This document shows, one piece after another, positions 19,002-28,941 of a stretch of 64,000 nucleotides of DNA; position 1 is the first letter of the stretch; each line of letters starts with the position of its first letter. The position numbers and the translations under genes were made by a program. The notes below the pieces were generated by a model. That model did no database searches. It saw only the letters and a program-made list of their open reading frames with translations, and was not told where the DNA came from. The DNA comes from Cylindrospermum stagnale PCC 7417 (GTDB lineage Bacteria; Cyanobacteriota; Cyanobacteriia; Cyanobacteriales; Nostocaceae), in contig NC_019757.1 of the NCBI RefSeq assembly GCF_000317535.1, positions 6,333,501 through 6,397,500 on the forward strand. Direction: 5' to 3'.

Positions 19002-20171
19002 ATGAAAATAGCTTATGTTACTACATATGATGTCTTAAATCAAAACTCTTGGTTAAAAGAGCTACAAGGAATCTGTGCAGCTGGTAATTACATTGCAAAA
19101 TATCTGATAGATGAGTCTACAGATATAGATTATCTTGGCCCACTTAGCAAAAATTTCGCAGTATTAACCAGGGCAAAGTGGAGCTTTTATCGTTATGTAT
19201 TTAAAAAAGACTACTATCGCTGGGCAGAACCATTAGTTGTCCAAAATTATGCCCGTCAAATTGAAAAAAAAATTAGTTTATTAAACACAGATATAGTTTT
19301 ATGTCCAGAAAATATAGTGCCAATTGCTGATCTTGACTGTAAGCAGCCAATTGTTTTGTGGACTGATGCAACTCTAAGTTCTCTAATAAATTTTTATCGG
19401 CATATGGATAATTTATGTGATGAAAACATTAAAAATATATATGAAATCGAAGTTGAAGCTTTAAACCGCTGCAAATTGATTATTTACACATCTGAATGGG
19501 CAGCCCAAACAGCTATGAAGACTTATAAAATTTTGCCATCTAAAATCAAAGTAGTTCCTTATGGAGCCAATTTAGAATCTAATAGAAACTATGCAGATAT
19601 TCAGGATATAATAAAATCTAAAACTTCCAGTTTATGCAAATTGCTTTTCATTGGCGTTGACTGGGTGAGAAAGGGAGGAGATATAGCTTTTCAGGTGGCA
19701 AAAGAGTTAAATTATGCTGGCTTAAGTACTGAATTAATAGTAGTGGGATGTCAACCACAAATCAATGAACCTCTACCCCCCTTTGTGAAAGTTATCGGGT
19801 TTATTGATAAATCTAAGCCAGAAGGTTTAGACAAAATAAGTAGATTATTTGCTGAAGCTCACTTTTTAATTTTGCCAACTATAGCAGACTGTACTCCCCA
19901 CGTTTTTGCTGAAGCCAATTCCTTTGGAATACCTTCTCTATCCACAAATGTTGGTGGTATATCTACGCTTATAAAAGATGACCTCAATGGCAAAACTTTT
20001 TGCCCAAAGGCAAGCATTTCCGAATACTGTAATTATATAATTGCGCTGATGACCAATTATAGTGATTATCAAAAACTGGCGTATTCGTCTTTTGATCAGT
20101 ATCAATCTCGATTAAACTGGAATGTCGCTGTACAGAATGTTAAGCAGTTAATGAGAGAATTGGTAGGATAA
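19002..20171 (+). CDS. GT4 family (GT-B) glycosyltransferase
   Basis: A 389-residue retaining GT-B enzyme. The N-terminal half is divergent, starting MKIAYVTTYDVLNQNSWL. The C-terminal donor domain has KLLFIGVDWVRKGGDIAFQVA and then FLILPTIADCTPHVFAEANSFG, carrying the conserved E-x(7)-E donor-sugar motif, followed by PSLSTNVGGISTLI. Last gene of the methyltransferase-glycosyltransferase run, 61 bp after the GT2. Likely cytoplasmic face of the membrane. Confidence 0.83.
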   Translation: MKIAYVTTYDVLNQNSWLKELQGICAAGNYIAKYLIDESTDIDYLGPLSKNFAVLTRAKWSFYRYVFKKDYYRWAEPLVVQNYARQIEKKISLLNTDIVLCPENIVPIADLDCKQPIVLWTDATLSSLINFYRHMDNLCDENIKNIYEIEVEALNRCKLIIYTSEWAAQTAMKTYKILPSKIKVVPYGANLESNRNYADIQDIIKSKTSSLCKLLFIGVDWVRKGGDIAFQVAKELNYAGLSTELIVVGCQPQINEPLPPFVKVIGFIDKSKPEGLDKISRLFAEAHFLILPTIADCTPHVFAEANSFGIPSLSTNVGGISTLIKDDLNGKTFCPKASISEYCNYIIALMTNYSDYQKLAYSSFDQYQSRLNWNVAVQNVKQLMRELVG

Positions 20172-20341
20172 ACATTTTCAGGTACGTCTAGAGGGGCGAT
20201 CGCTCCTTCCTAACAGTCTACTATGGGCGAGTAGGGAAATCCGAATCACTATTAGGGGGCAAACAATCCTCCAAAGGGGGGCAATCGCACTGATTCTACC
20301 CTTAAAATCCACAATATGAGACTTTAATCTAATCACAAGTT

Positions 20342-22327
20342 ATGCTAGAACAAGGCACGATCAGTATTCATACTGAGAATATTTTCCCAATTATCAAAAA
20401 GTCGCTCTACTCCGACCATCAAATCTTCTTGCGGGAACTGGTATCCAACGCTGTAGACGCCATCCAAAAGCTGAAAATGGTATCCCGCGCTGGGGAATAT
20501 GCTGGAGACATCGGCGAACCAGAAATTCAACTTGCTATTGACACAAACAGCAAAACTCTCTCCATCAGCGATAACGGTATCGGGATGACACTAGAGGAAG
20601 TAAAGAAATATATCAATCAGGTTGCCTTCTCTAGCGCCGAAGAATTTATTCACAAGTATCAAGGCAAATCAGATCAGCCGATTATCGGTCACTTTGGTCT
20701 TGGTTTCTACTCTTCCTTCATGGTGGCGCAAAAGGTAGAAATTGATACCCTCTCCTACCAAGAAGGGGCGCAAGCGGTTCACTGGAGTTGCGATGGTTCG
20801 CCAGATTTCACGATAGACGAGTCACCCCGAACAACTCGCGGCACAACCATTACTCTCACTCTCCAAGGAGAAGAAGAGGAATTTTTAGAACCAGCACGGA
20901 TTAAAAATCTTGTCAAGACTTACTGTGACTTCATGCCAGTGCCTATCAAACTGGATGGTGAAGTATTAAATAGGCAAAAAGCACCTTGGCGAGAGTCTCC
21001 TAGTAATCTGAGTGAAGAAGAGTATTTAGAGTTTTACCGCTACCTATATCCTTTTCAGGAAGAACCGCTGCTGTGGGTGCATTTGAATACTGACTATCCG
21101 TTTATCATCAACGGGATTTTGTATTTTCCCAAAATGCGCCCCGATGTAGATGTGACGAAAGGGCAAATTAAGCTATTTTGCAATCAAGTTTTTGTCAGCG
21201 ACAACTGCGAAGAAATTATCCCGCAATTTCTCATGCCGATGCGGGGCGTGATTGATAGCACTGATATTCCCTTGAATGTGTCGCGTAGTGCCTTGCAAGG
21301 CGATCGCACAGTTAAGAGAATCGGCGACTACATAGCCAAGAAAGTTGGCGATCGCCTCAAAGAACTATACCGCGACAACCGCGAACAATACATCAGTGCC
21401 TGGAAAGACCTCAGCACCTTTGTGAAATTTGGCGTTCTCAACGACGAGAAATTTAAAAAACAAATCGAAGACATCATCATTTTCCGCACCACAGCTAAAG
21501 TTGCCGAGAAAGCCCCTGCCGAAACACCAGTAGTCGAGGTACAGACCGCCGAAGGCGATCTTTGGCAAGATGTCACCCAACCCAAAGAAAACACAGGACT
21601 CAGCACCCCCTATACCACCCTCAAAGAATATCTAGAACGCAACAAAGAACGCCACGAAAACCGCGTTTTTTACAGCACCGACGAAGCAACCCAAGCAACC
21701 TACGTAGAACTTCATAAAAACCAAGGCTTGGAAGTTTTGTTTCTCGACTCCTTCATCGATACCCACTTTATCAACTTCCTCGAACGGGAATATCAGGATG
21801 TCAAATTCACGCGGGTAGATTCCGACTTAGATAACACCTTGCTAGAACAAGACAAAGCTGGAGAAATTGTTGACCCCAAAACCAACAAAACCCGCAGCGA
21901 GTCCATCAAAGAGTTATTTGAGAAAGCCCTCAACAAACCTAAGTTAAACATCCGCACCGAAGCGCTGAAGTCTGAAACACCCCAAGGAACACCACCGGCG
22001 ATGGTACTTCTACCAGAAATTCTCCGCCGCCTACGGGAAATGAACGCCATGATGCAGCAGCAGCAGTCGTTAGACTTCCCCGAAGACCACATTTTGCTAG
22101 TAAATACCGCTCACCCACTAATTCAAAATCTCGCCCATATCAGCCAAGGCAGTATCATTCAAGGTGATGGTCAATCGCCTACAGATCAGTTAGTGAAAAT
22201 GATTTGCCAACACGTCTACGATTTGGCACTCATGTCTCAGAAAGGGTTTGACGCTGAAGGGATGAAGTCCTTTGTTGAGCGCTCAAATGAAGTACTCACC
22301 AAGCTAACAGAACAAGCCAGCAAATAG
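20342..22327 (+). CDS. htpG: Molecular chaperone HtpG (Hsp90)
   Basis: A 661-residue bacterial Hsp90. The GHKL ATPase domain has ELVSNAVDAIQKL, SISDNGIGMT and IGHFGLGFYSSFMVA; the middle domain has the catalytic Arg region (DIPLNVSRSALQGDR); the C-terminal dimerisation domain follows, ending with a lysine. It is slightly longer than E. coli HtpG, with an extra acidic patch after residue ~390 (KAPAETPVVEVQTAEGDLWQ), usual in cyanobacteria. Heat- and light-stress chaperone in the cytoplasm. It has its own upstream region of ~170 bp. A dispersed stem-loop repeat follows the stop. Confidence 0.96.
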   Translation: MLEQGTISIHTENIFPIIKKSLYSDHQIFLRELVSNAVDAIQKLKMVSRAGEYAGDIGEPEIQLAIDTNSKTLSISDNGIGMTLEEVKKYINQVAFSSAEEFIHKYQGKSDQPIIGHFGLGFYSSFMVAQKVEIDTLSYQEGAQAVHWSCDGSPDFTIDESPRTTRGTTITLTLQGEEEEFLEPARIKNLVKTYCDFMPVPIKLDGEVLNRQKAPWRESPSNLSEEEYLEFYRYLYPFQEEPLLWVHLNTDYPFIINGILYFPKMRPDVDVTKGQIKLFCNQVFVSDNCEEIIPQFLMPMRGVIDSTDIPLNVSRSALQGDRTVKRIGDYIAKKVGDRLKELYRDNREQYISAWKDLSTFVKFGVLNDEKFKKQIEDIIIFRTTAKVAEKAPAETPVVEVQTAEGDLWQDVTQPKENTGLSTPYTTLKEYLERNKERHENRVFYSTDEATQATYVELHKNQGLEVLFLDSFIDTHFINFLEREYQDVKFTRVDSDLDNTLLEQDKAGEIVDPKTNKTRSESIKELFEKALNKPKLNIRTEALKSETPQGTPPAMVLLPEILRRLREMNAMMQQQQSLDFPEDHILLVNTAHPLIQNLAHISQGSIIQGDGQSPTDQLVKMICQHVYDLALMSQKGFDAEGMKSFVERSNEVLTKLTEQASK

Positions 22328-22336
22328 AAATCATCA

Positions 22337-22385
22337 GTTTGTAGTAGGCACTTCAGTGCCCAAAAAGCACTAAATTGCTTACTAC
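22337..22385. repeat. Dispersed stem-loop repeat, copy 1
   Basis: The arms GTAGTAGGCACTTCAGTGC and GCACTAAATTGCTTACTAC pair at most positions. A related element lies at 32561-32625. Located between htpG and rpmB, it may act as a transcript end or a processing site. Confidence 0.65.
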
Positions 22386-22436
22386 GAGCCTAGAATAGAA
22401 AGACTGTGTTGAAATAGAAGTTTGGAGATACCGACT

Positions 22437-22673
22437 ATGTCCCGTCGCTGTGAACTAACTGGTAAAAAGGCAAATAACGCCTTTGCAATTTCTCACTCCC
22501 ATCGCCGCACCAAGCGCCTTCAGCAAGCGAATCTGCAAAGCAAGCGCGTTTGGTGGGCTGAGGGTAACCGCTGGGTAAGACTTAAGCTGTCTACTAAAGC
22601 AATCAAAACCCTAGAAGTCAAAGGGTTGCAAGCAATGGCAAAAGAAGCTGGCATTAACCTGAACCATTACTAA
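22437..22673 (+). CDS. rpmB: 50S ribosomal protein L28
   Basis: A 78-residue protein beginning [19 protein letters not shown] at the ATG at 22437, preceded by TTTGGAGATACC with a usable GGAG site; an upstream in-frame ATG at 22422 adds five unlikely residues. It has the conserved basic stretches [17 protein letters not shown] and [15 protein letters not shown]. It is the variant with only one of the usual zinc cysteines, typical of cyanobacteria. It has its own terminator at 22749. Confidence 0.95.
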   Translation: MSRRCELTGKKANNAFAISHSHRRTKRLQQANLQSKRVWWAEGNRWVRLKLSTKAIKTLEVKGLQAMAKEAGINLNHY

Positions 22674-22748
22674 ACTTCTTTAACAAGGCATCAACCCCTA
22701 TCCTAATTCCTCGGCATTGACCTGGGTTTAAGAATATTGCCCCAGCAG

Positions 22749-22771
22749 CCTCCCCCAATGGGGGAGGTTTT
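22749..22771 (+). terminator. Intrinsic terminator of rpmB
   Basis: CCTCCCCCA and TGGGGGAGG form a perfect 8-9 bp GC stem followed by TTTT, about 75 bp after the rpmB stop. Confidence 0.75.
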
Positions 22772-23181
22772 AACGTATAGGTATATTATTTTCTGCTCAG
22801 ATGATATGTTTCCTTTTACATCTGGGTACTATAAGTATACTCTGTCAATAACATCTCCATGAAGTTGTCTTCAGATACAGCCAATTTAAGTAAAGTTACT
22901 GTAAAAATATGCTATAATCTTTCGTTATATTGAATTCAGGAATTTTGAAAATATCAGTATTTTCCGATGAACTGGCGCAATTGAGAAATGATATAACTCA
23001 ATTAAATTATCTTTTTTTGTAGCTACTTCATTTTTAAAGTATTTAAATAGCAGTAGTTACATCGTTTAATAACTCAACTTTTTTTGCCTGCACAAATACT
23101 GAACGGGCATGATTATTAATATCGAATATCGCCTAAATCAAAATCCAAAACCGCACTAAATCGATTGACAGGGAAGCAGCT
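22772..23181. promoter_or_regulatory. Upstream region of hpsA
   Basis: About 400 bp, very AT rich, without a gene. It probably carries the promoter for the hps genes. A GTACTATAAGTATAC dyad-like patch near 22828 and AT-rich tracts around 22990-23060 are visible, but no sigma-factor or regulator site could be assigned with confidence. A GGGAAG ribosome site stands just before the hpsA ATG. Confidence 0.4.
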
Positions 23182-26100
23182 ATGTCTAGAATACGTCAGC
23201 TAGTCAAGGCATTAACAAAATCATTCAAAAAACTTAGCAAGCAGTCTTTATCTGCCATTAATAAGCAACTTAATTGGCTTCTGCGGACTGTTTTTAACAT
23301 CAACCGAAGACGCAGTTCTGCAAATTCTGGTTTTGTGTTGCCAACAGTAGCAATGGTATCTCTAGTAGTAGTCTTGCTGACCACTGCAATTTTAATTCGA
23401 TCTTTTGACCGCTCCAAAAATGCCAGCAATGTCCGCGTCAATGAAGCTGTACTGAACGCTGCCATGCCAGCGATTGACAGGGCTAAAGCGAAAATAGAAC
23501 AGTTGTTGGCTGACCCTTCATTACCACGTTCAACCCCAACAGATATATCCCTATATAATGCAATTACTAGAAATAATGGTAGTAGATATACCTTTGGTGA
23601 TGAAATTTCCTTGATACTAGCGAGTGATTTGAATACAAATAACAGTATCCAAACCAGCACAACACTCGAAGATGATGAAACCTTAAATACTGCTTGGAAG
23701 TTCCCTGTTGATACAGATAACAACGGAAAATTTGATAGTTTTACTCTTTACGCTATTTACTTTCGTAGCCCAACGCGCAATACAAGTAATATATTCAATA
23801 GAGCCAGAAAGCCATTAGATGCAAGAACACCACCAATGGATAAGGGTCAAGTAGGTGGTATCTGTGCAGATGCTATTGGTACAAGCGCTAGTTTGATAGG
23901 AGACTCTAGCTGGTACAAATCGGGTGGTAAGTTAGCAAAAAGCTTTTTTGTTTACACTGCTAATGTACCTATTAACGCTCTTGGCGCACTTGATACTAAC
24001 AAATATGAAGCTAAGGCAAATCGAGGTTTTTCGGCTTTAGAGTATCAACAAGACCGGGAACGCATCCCCGTTAACAATAAAGCAGTATGGTTTGAGAATG
24101 ACTTAGAAATTACCCCTGGTGGTAACTTATTGTTAAACGGTTCCGTCCATACAAACGGCAACTTACTAGCTGCTCCTGCAAGTAGTACTATTGATTTCCG
24201 TCAAGTTAGTAGCGAAAACTCCTGCTTTTATGACCAAGAGAATGCCAAGATCACAGTAGGGGGGAATTTGGCTCCAGGAGGTGCCTCTGACACCACCAAT
24301 AGAGCAGGTCTATTAAGAATAGACTTGTTTCGTCCAAATGATCGTCCACCTACGCAAGATGTAGTTGCAGTTAGTGATGTAGGTGGAGCTACTAAAAAAT
24401 CGACCACAGCAACCGGCGGTTCAACGGTAGGGAGCAATGATGCTGCTTATACCCGGCGGATAAATACGATGAAAGATGAAGCAGTAGCTTTATGTACCAC
24501 TTGTAACGCACAAACCACAGTAGACGCCTTAAGAACTGAGGCTACAAACGTTACAAGATATCCCCAAGTCTTGAAAGATAACCTAAGAGATCGGCTGATC
24601 ACAGGTACTCCTATCGAGACTGCCCAAAAAATCTTCCGCGACGAAATTGAAAACTTTCTGAGAGACCGCACCCGACGAGTTCCTTTTGCAGAGGTTTCCC
24701 AGTCTATACCTACTGATGCACAAGCACTAGGAACTTACGCCACAGGTAATGTTTTTGCCGCTGGTGAAATTGAAGTACCAGCGGCATGGAGACTGATAAC
24801 TCCTGCAAACACAGGATTGACTCTAAATTTTGCCCAATTAGCGGCAACAGAACCAGAGAAGCAAAAAACCGACGGTAAAGAAAATTATGAAGGCGATCGC
24901 GTTTTAATTGGTAATAACCTTCCTGCTGTTTGGAAAAATGATGCCGGTGAATACGGAACAGGTCAAAAATTCCGTCAAATTGTTAACAACGGAACCAACT
25001 GGAATAGTTCCACCACACCAAACGAACCACGTACCCGCGCCTCTCAACTACAACCACAACTCAATTTAGGAGAAACAGACCGCGGCGAATTTTGGGAAGA
25101 AAAAGCCGCTGAAGATAATTCTGCCAACCCACTATCTAATGTAGGTGGTTTGCGGGTGGTTACAGGAGCAGGTATCTATGTAGATGATGATGGTGTGCCT
25201 CGTGCAGGTGAAACTCCTTTCTATCAACGCAGCACATTCTCTTTTCTACCTAATCCTAATGGCGCTTTCTCTCGGAACACTAACCCTGCTGCTGGTATTG
25301 CTGGGCTAGATTTAATTGGTACTAATGGGCTAGATGGTAGTAATAATCCTGTCGGTTTTATAAGTAATATTACAGGTGTTCCAGGACAAGCAGTTACAGG
25401 CCAAATGCCTGACCCTCCAACCTTTGATGCTACTCGTAGTAACATAGTTGTGTGGCCCGACACCATGCCCATGACGTCACCTTTATATATTCCTTCACCT
25501 GTATCTGGTGAAATTAAAAAAGGTGATTTACTGATGAGGGCGACAGCGGTTTATCACTTCAGCGACAACGCCGGTATCGCCCAAACTCCAATCGCCTGTG
25601 TTAGCAGCTACTACGACCCCACGAATAATATCACTGCTCAAAACTTGACAGGCTTATGGCAAAATCCTAATCCTGCTTTTGCGACTACTACTGGTGGCAG
25701 ATCAAACAACGGCGTCGTTTACAGCCCCGTAGCTAGAACTAATATTACTGCTAATTTAGACCTCCTCAGAAGGCAGTCCAGATTAGTATTTCCCAATGGG
25801 CGTATTGCCAATGAACCACTGAGAAAGGCGATAAAAAAATACGACAGCAATAGCTTTACTAATTTCACAATGGCAGATTATTCAGCCGTTGATACAGCCC
25901 TCTGTGCCCTTTCCATCCTTGATGGTACTGCAACTATCGATCCGAGCAGAGTTCCTCATGGCGCAATTAAAGAAGCAAGTTTCCTTGATGCTAGGGAAAT
26001 TAAAGCAAATCAAGATATAGCACTACATAACACTATAAATCCTGCAATTCCAGGTGATTACAACCTCGATTTAGAACAGCGTCAACCCTTAGAAATTCGC

Positions 26101-28137
26101 GTTACCGAAATTAACTTGGGTGTGCTTGCAAATACGGCTATCGGTGGTAGTGAGTATTTATTGCCTAAGAGCGGCATTATTTATGCTACCCGTGATGATG
26201 CTCTACCAGATATTAGCGACGCAACCGTTAACCCAGCAGATTACCGAAATGGCAATATTGAAAAAATACTGCTACTTAGCCAAACTGACTTCAAACTTGA
26301 CCCTACCCGTCGTCCTAACGGCATTCGGCTATTCAACGGTACGAACTTGTCACGGACTGGAATTAATAGGCCCTATGATCCCTCAGAAAAGGGATTGATT
26401 TTAGCCACTAACTTGCCAGCTTATGTTAAGGGCAACTTTAACCTGCATCAGGTTACAGCAGGCGGTACTCAAATAGAAGAGTTTTCAACCACTGAAACTA
26501 CTGCTAACTTCTACACAAGAGCAGGCTTCAATAACGACTTTGCTTGTCGTCCAGGGCGGGGTGCTTGTCCCGCTAGTGGTGGTGACTTGTGGCGACCATC
26601 TACAATTTTAGCCGACGCTATCACTCTCTTATCTGATAGTTTCCTAGATGGTTTCCGCGATCAAGGTGACTTTGACTTCAGAGATAACGCCACTACTATT
26701 CCTGAGAACAATAGCACCGTTAGTCCGAATCCTGTTGCTGCCAGGTTGGTTAACAACTTTGTTACTACTGCCAGTAATAGTTGGACAGGTACTTTTAACA
26801 GCCCAAATATCAAAACTTCTTACAATGCCAATGGTGTCACACCTATTCAGCGGCGGACTACTTTCAACGAATATTTGATGGAAGTTTGTGATCAACCTTC
26901 TCCTTCCATGTGTGATCAAGGTAATCCCGCTCACTGGAAAGTCTTCTTTAGAAGATCAGCAGGAGGAACACCACAATTTTTAACAGCAACGCAGGTATTA
27001 ACAGACAACACACTGAATACGGGGGATTTTGTTCTTAATAATCTGCTGTCAGGCACTACAGCTACACCTCCTGATCCGGCATATCCACAATATCGAAATT
27101 ACCCTCGTCGGGTAGCTTTTGAGCGTGTTATTAGTGGCATTACTTATGATCCAGGCACGTCGACAATACAGGGAGCGTTACTCTTCAGAAATGGGGGTGG
27201 AAATGAGGTTCCAGGGATACCCAATAACGCCGATAGCCCAGTTCCACTGGGTATTGACAGTAATGGAAATGTGATTCGGTCTCCCTATCGTGGTAGTAAT
27301 AACCCACGCACGAGAGCTAACGCCTTATGGTTTAAAACCACGTCTTATCCTCAAGATCCTTCACGATTGTCAGATGGAACTTACAATGTCAATCAAGGAC
27401 TTTTTCTCCAGTCATTGCCGCGAAAGAACGACACGATACAACCTAGCTTAGTGCCAGTGTTACAAATTTACAGCCCAGAGGGAAGTCCTCTTGCTAACGG
27501 TACTACTTTAGACCTTAGAGATAATAATAGAGCTAACAGCCAAATTCAAAACCAATGGGTGCAAAGAGCGCCAGCAGGTATTACTACTTTCAATACAGGG
27601 CTGGCAGCGGGCAATAGCCCCAGCCGACCGGAGGAACAAGCGGCAGGTTTACAAGCTTTTGTGCGGTACTTAGAAAATTGGCCTTCAGGAACTGGAAATG
27701 AAGCCAAGATTAGAGGTAACTTTATTCAATTCAAACGAAGTTCTTTTGCTACAGCACCCTTGGCAACTCTCTTGACAACCAGAGCAGCCCCAACTGGTAA
27801 TAATACCACTGACAATTTCAGCTTTTTTGACTTCATCTACAAGATGTACTGGACTAATGTCGGTGTCGTAAATAGTAGCAACACAATATTAGGTACTTTG
27901 CCTTATTATTCTCCACCTGGAAGAAACTGGGGTTTTGATGTGGGGCTGTTATCTCAGTTACCTGATTTATTTGCTCAAAGGTTTACTGTTCCGCCATCAG
28001 CACCACCCGCAGAGTATTTCCGGCAAGTTGGGAGGGATGATAAATGGGTTGAAACCTTGCTGTGTGCTACCGAAAATTCAGATTTTTCACTTCCTGCTAG
28101 TTATCGTCCTTCAGATTGTCTACTTGCTCCTTCTTAA
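23182..28137 (+). CDS. hpsA: Hormogonium polysaccharide biosynthesis protein HpsA
   Basis: A 1651-residue protein. Residues 1-50 are basic and polar; then SGFVLPTVAMVSLVVVLLTT is a pilin-like hydrophobic helix (~50-70), followed by ~1580 exported residues rich in Asn, Thr, Asp and Gly with many beta-type repeats such as GNLLLNG and NVGGLRVVTGAG. This matches HpsA, the large first gene of the Nostoc hps locus needed for hormogonium motility and polysaccharide release. The N-terminal helix with GF-x-LP resembles PilX-like minor pilins more than a signal peptide. Four pilin-like genes follow, so it probably assembles with them. No enzyme motif was recognised; its exact role is unknown. The paired Cys near VCDQPSPSMCDQ may form a disulfide. 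Confidence 0.88.
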   Translation: MSRIRQLVKALTKSFKKLSKQSLSAINKQLNWLLRTVFNINRRRSSANSGFVLPTVAMVSLVVVLLTTAILIRSFDRSKNASNVRVNEAVLNAAMPAIDRAKAKIEQLLADPSLPRSTPTDISLYNAITRNNGSRYTFGDEISLILASDLNTNNSIQTSTTLEDDETLNTAWKFPVDTDNNGKFDSFTLYAIYFRSPTRNTSNIFNRARKPLDARTPPMDKGQVGGICADAIGTSASLIGDSSWYKSGGKLAKSFFVYTANVPINALGALDTNKYEAKANRGFSALEYQQDRERIPVNNKAVWFENDLEITPGGNLLLNGSVHTNGNLLAAPASSTIDFRQVSSENSCFYDQENAKITVGGNLAPGGASDTTNRAGLLRIDLFRPNDRPPTQDVVAVSDVGGATKKSTTATGGSTVGSNDAAYTRRINTMKDEAVALCTTCNAQTTVDALRTEATNVTRYPQVLKDNLRDRLITGTPIETAQKIFRDEIENFLRDRTRRVPFAEVSQSIPTDAQALGTYATGNVFAAGEIEVPAAWRLITPANTGLTLNFAQLAATEPEKQKTDGKENYEGDRVLIGNNLPAVWKNDAGEYGTGQKFRQIVNNGTNWNSSTTPNEPRTRASQLQPQLNLGETDRGEFWEEKAAEDNSANPLSNVGGLRVVTGAGIYVDDDGVPRAGETPFYQRSTFSFLPNPNGAFSRNTNPAAGIAGLDLIGTNGLDGSNNPVGFISNITGVPGQAVTGQMPDPPTFDATRSNIVVWPDTMPMTSPLYIPSPVSGEIKKGDLLMRATAVYHFSDNAGIAQTPIACVSSYYDPTNNITAQNLTGLWQNPNPAFATTTGGRSNNGVVYSPVARTNITANLDLLRRQSRLVFPNGRIANEPLRKAIKKYDSNSFTNFTMADYSAVDTALCALSILDGTATIDPSRVPHGAIKEASFLDAREIKANQDIALHNTINPAIPGDYNLDLEQRQPLEIRVTEINLGVLANTAIGGSEYLLPKSGIIYATRDDALPDISDATVNPADYRNGNIEKILLLSQTDFKLDPTRRPNGIRLFNGTNLSRTGINRPYDPSEKGLILATNLPAYVKGNFNLHQVTAGGTQIEEFSTTETTANFYTRAGFNNDFACRPGRGACPASGGDLWRPSTILADAITLLSDSFLDGFRDQGDFDFRDNATTIPENNSTVSPNPVAARLVNNFVTTASNSWTGTFNSPNIKTSYNANGVTPIQRRTTFNEYLMEVCDQPSPSMCDQGNPAHWKVFFRRSAGGTPQFLTATQVLTDNTLNTGDFVLNNLLSGTTATPPDPAYPQYRNYPRRVAFERVISGITYDPGTSTIQGALLFRNGGGNEVPGIPNNADSPVPLGIDSNGNVIRSPYRGSNNPRTRANALWFKTTSYPQDPSRLSDGTYNVNQGLFLQSLPRKNDTIQPSLVPVLQIYSPEGSPLANGTTLDLRDNNRANSQIQNQWVQRAPAGITTFNTGLAAGNSPSRPEEQAAGLQAFVRYLENWPSGTGNEAKIRGNFIQFKRSSFATAPLATLLTTRAAPTGNNTTDNFSFFDFIYKMYWTNVGVVNSSNTILGTLPYYSPPGRNWGFDVGLLSQLPDLFAQRFTVPPSAPPAEYFRQVGRDDKWVETLLCATENSDFSLPASYRPSDCLLAPS

Positions 28138-28163
28138 ACCGCTGCTAGAAAATTAGGTGATTT

Positions 28164-28877
28164 ATGATGATTACTCAACTAATAAAAGGGGCAAATTTGG
28201 GAGGGAAGATGAAAGCTTCTGAATCTAGTGAAGCTGGTTTTACGATCATTGAGTCTTTGATGGCGATAGTAGTAGTTTCTATCCTCATGGCTGCGATCGC
28301 ACCCGTGTTAGCCTTGTCTGTTGCCAACCGTGTTCAGGCAAGACGCGTTGAGTTAGCTTCCCAAGCCGCTAGAGCCTACATTGATGGAGTTAGATCCGGG
28401 TCGATTCCAACTCCAAACCAAGTAGTTACATTGACCGAGGTCAGTGGCCATACTTTTTCGTCAGCCAGGCTTACTTTTGCTGATACTGCTGCTCCTAGCG
28501 CTAGTTTGTCTTGCGGGTCTCCCACAAATGGTTACTGTACAAACAGTGCTAGCTCAAGTTTGTATTGCATAGACCGGGATGGCGGTGGTTGTGCTACTAG
28601 TCCCCGTTCTCAAGACTTGGTGGCTCAGGCTTTCCGCAGCACTACCACCGGAGCCACAACTGACCAAGGCTACCTTCTTGCTGTGCGGGTTTACAGGGCG
28701 GATGCCTTTCAAAACGGCAGCACACTCAAGACAATGAAGAGAAATAACTCTAAAGCAAGTACTGTTACTGGTGGTTTTGGCGATCGCCTAGCACCACTAA
28801 CGGAAATTACCTCAGAAGTTGCATCCGGTAAAACAAAATTCCAAGATTACTGCACCCGCTTTGGTGGTTGTCAGTAA
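28164..28877 (+). CDS. hpsB: Hormogonium pseudopilin HpsB
   Basis: A 237-residue type IV pilin-like protein with the prepilin peptidase site G/FTIIESLMAIVVVSILMAA, the Glu at +5 of the mature form, and a ~20-residue hydrophobic helix. The mature head ends with DYCTRFGGCQ, a likely C-terminal disulfide loop as in many pilins. Two starts are possible: ATG at 28164 (24-residue leader; used here) or ATG at 28209, which has a GGGAGGG ribosome site and gives a 9-residue leader. It follows hpsA by 26 bp, so they are one operon. Should be cleaved by PilD and placed in the inner membrane. Confidence 0.85.
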   Translation: MMITQLIKGANLGGKMKASESSEAGFTIIESLMAIVVVSILMAAIAPVLALSVANRVQARRVELASQAARAYIDGVRSGSIPTPNQVVTLTEVSGHTFSSARLTFADTAAPSASLSCGSPTNGYCTNSASSSLYCIDRDGGGCATSPRSQDLVAQAFRSTTTGATTDQGYLLAVRVYRADAFQNGSTLKTMKRNNSKASTVTGGFGDRLAPLTEITSEVASGKTKFQDYCTRFGGCQ

Positions 28878-28941
28878 ATCTTCAAGTCGTTCATAGTTAT
28901 GGCATCCATTAAGGACTAACAGCCAAGGAGGAAACTGCTAG

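Noticed and set aside
23196..23723. Minus-strand open frame of 175 codons inside hpsA
   Set aside because: Antisense to the hpsA N-terminus; composition mirrors the Asn/Ser-rich coding strand.
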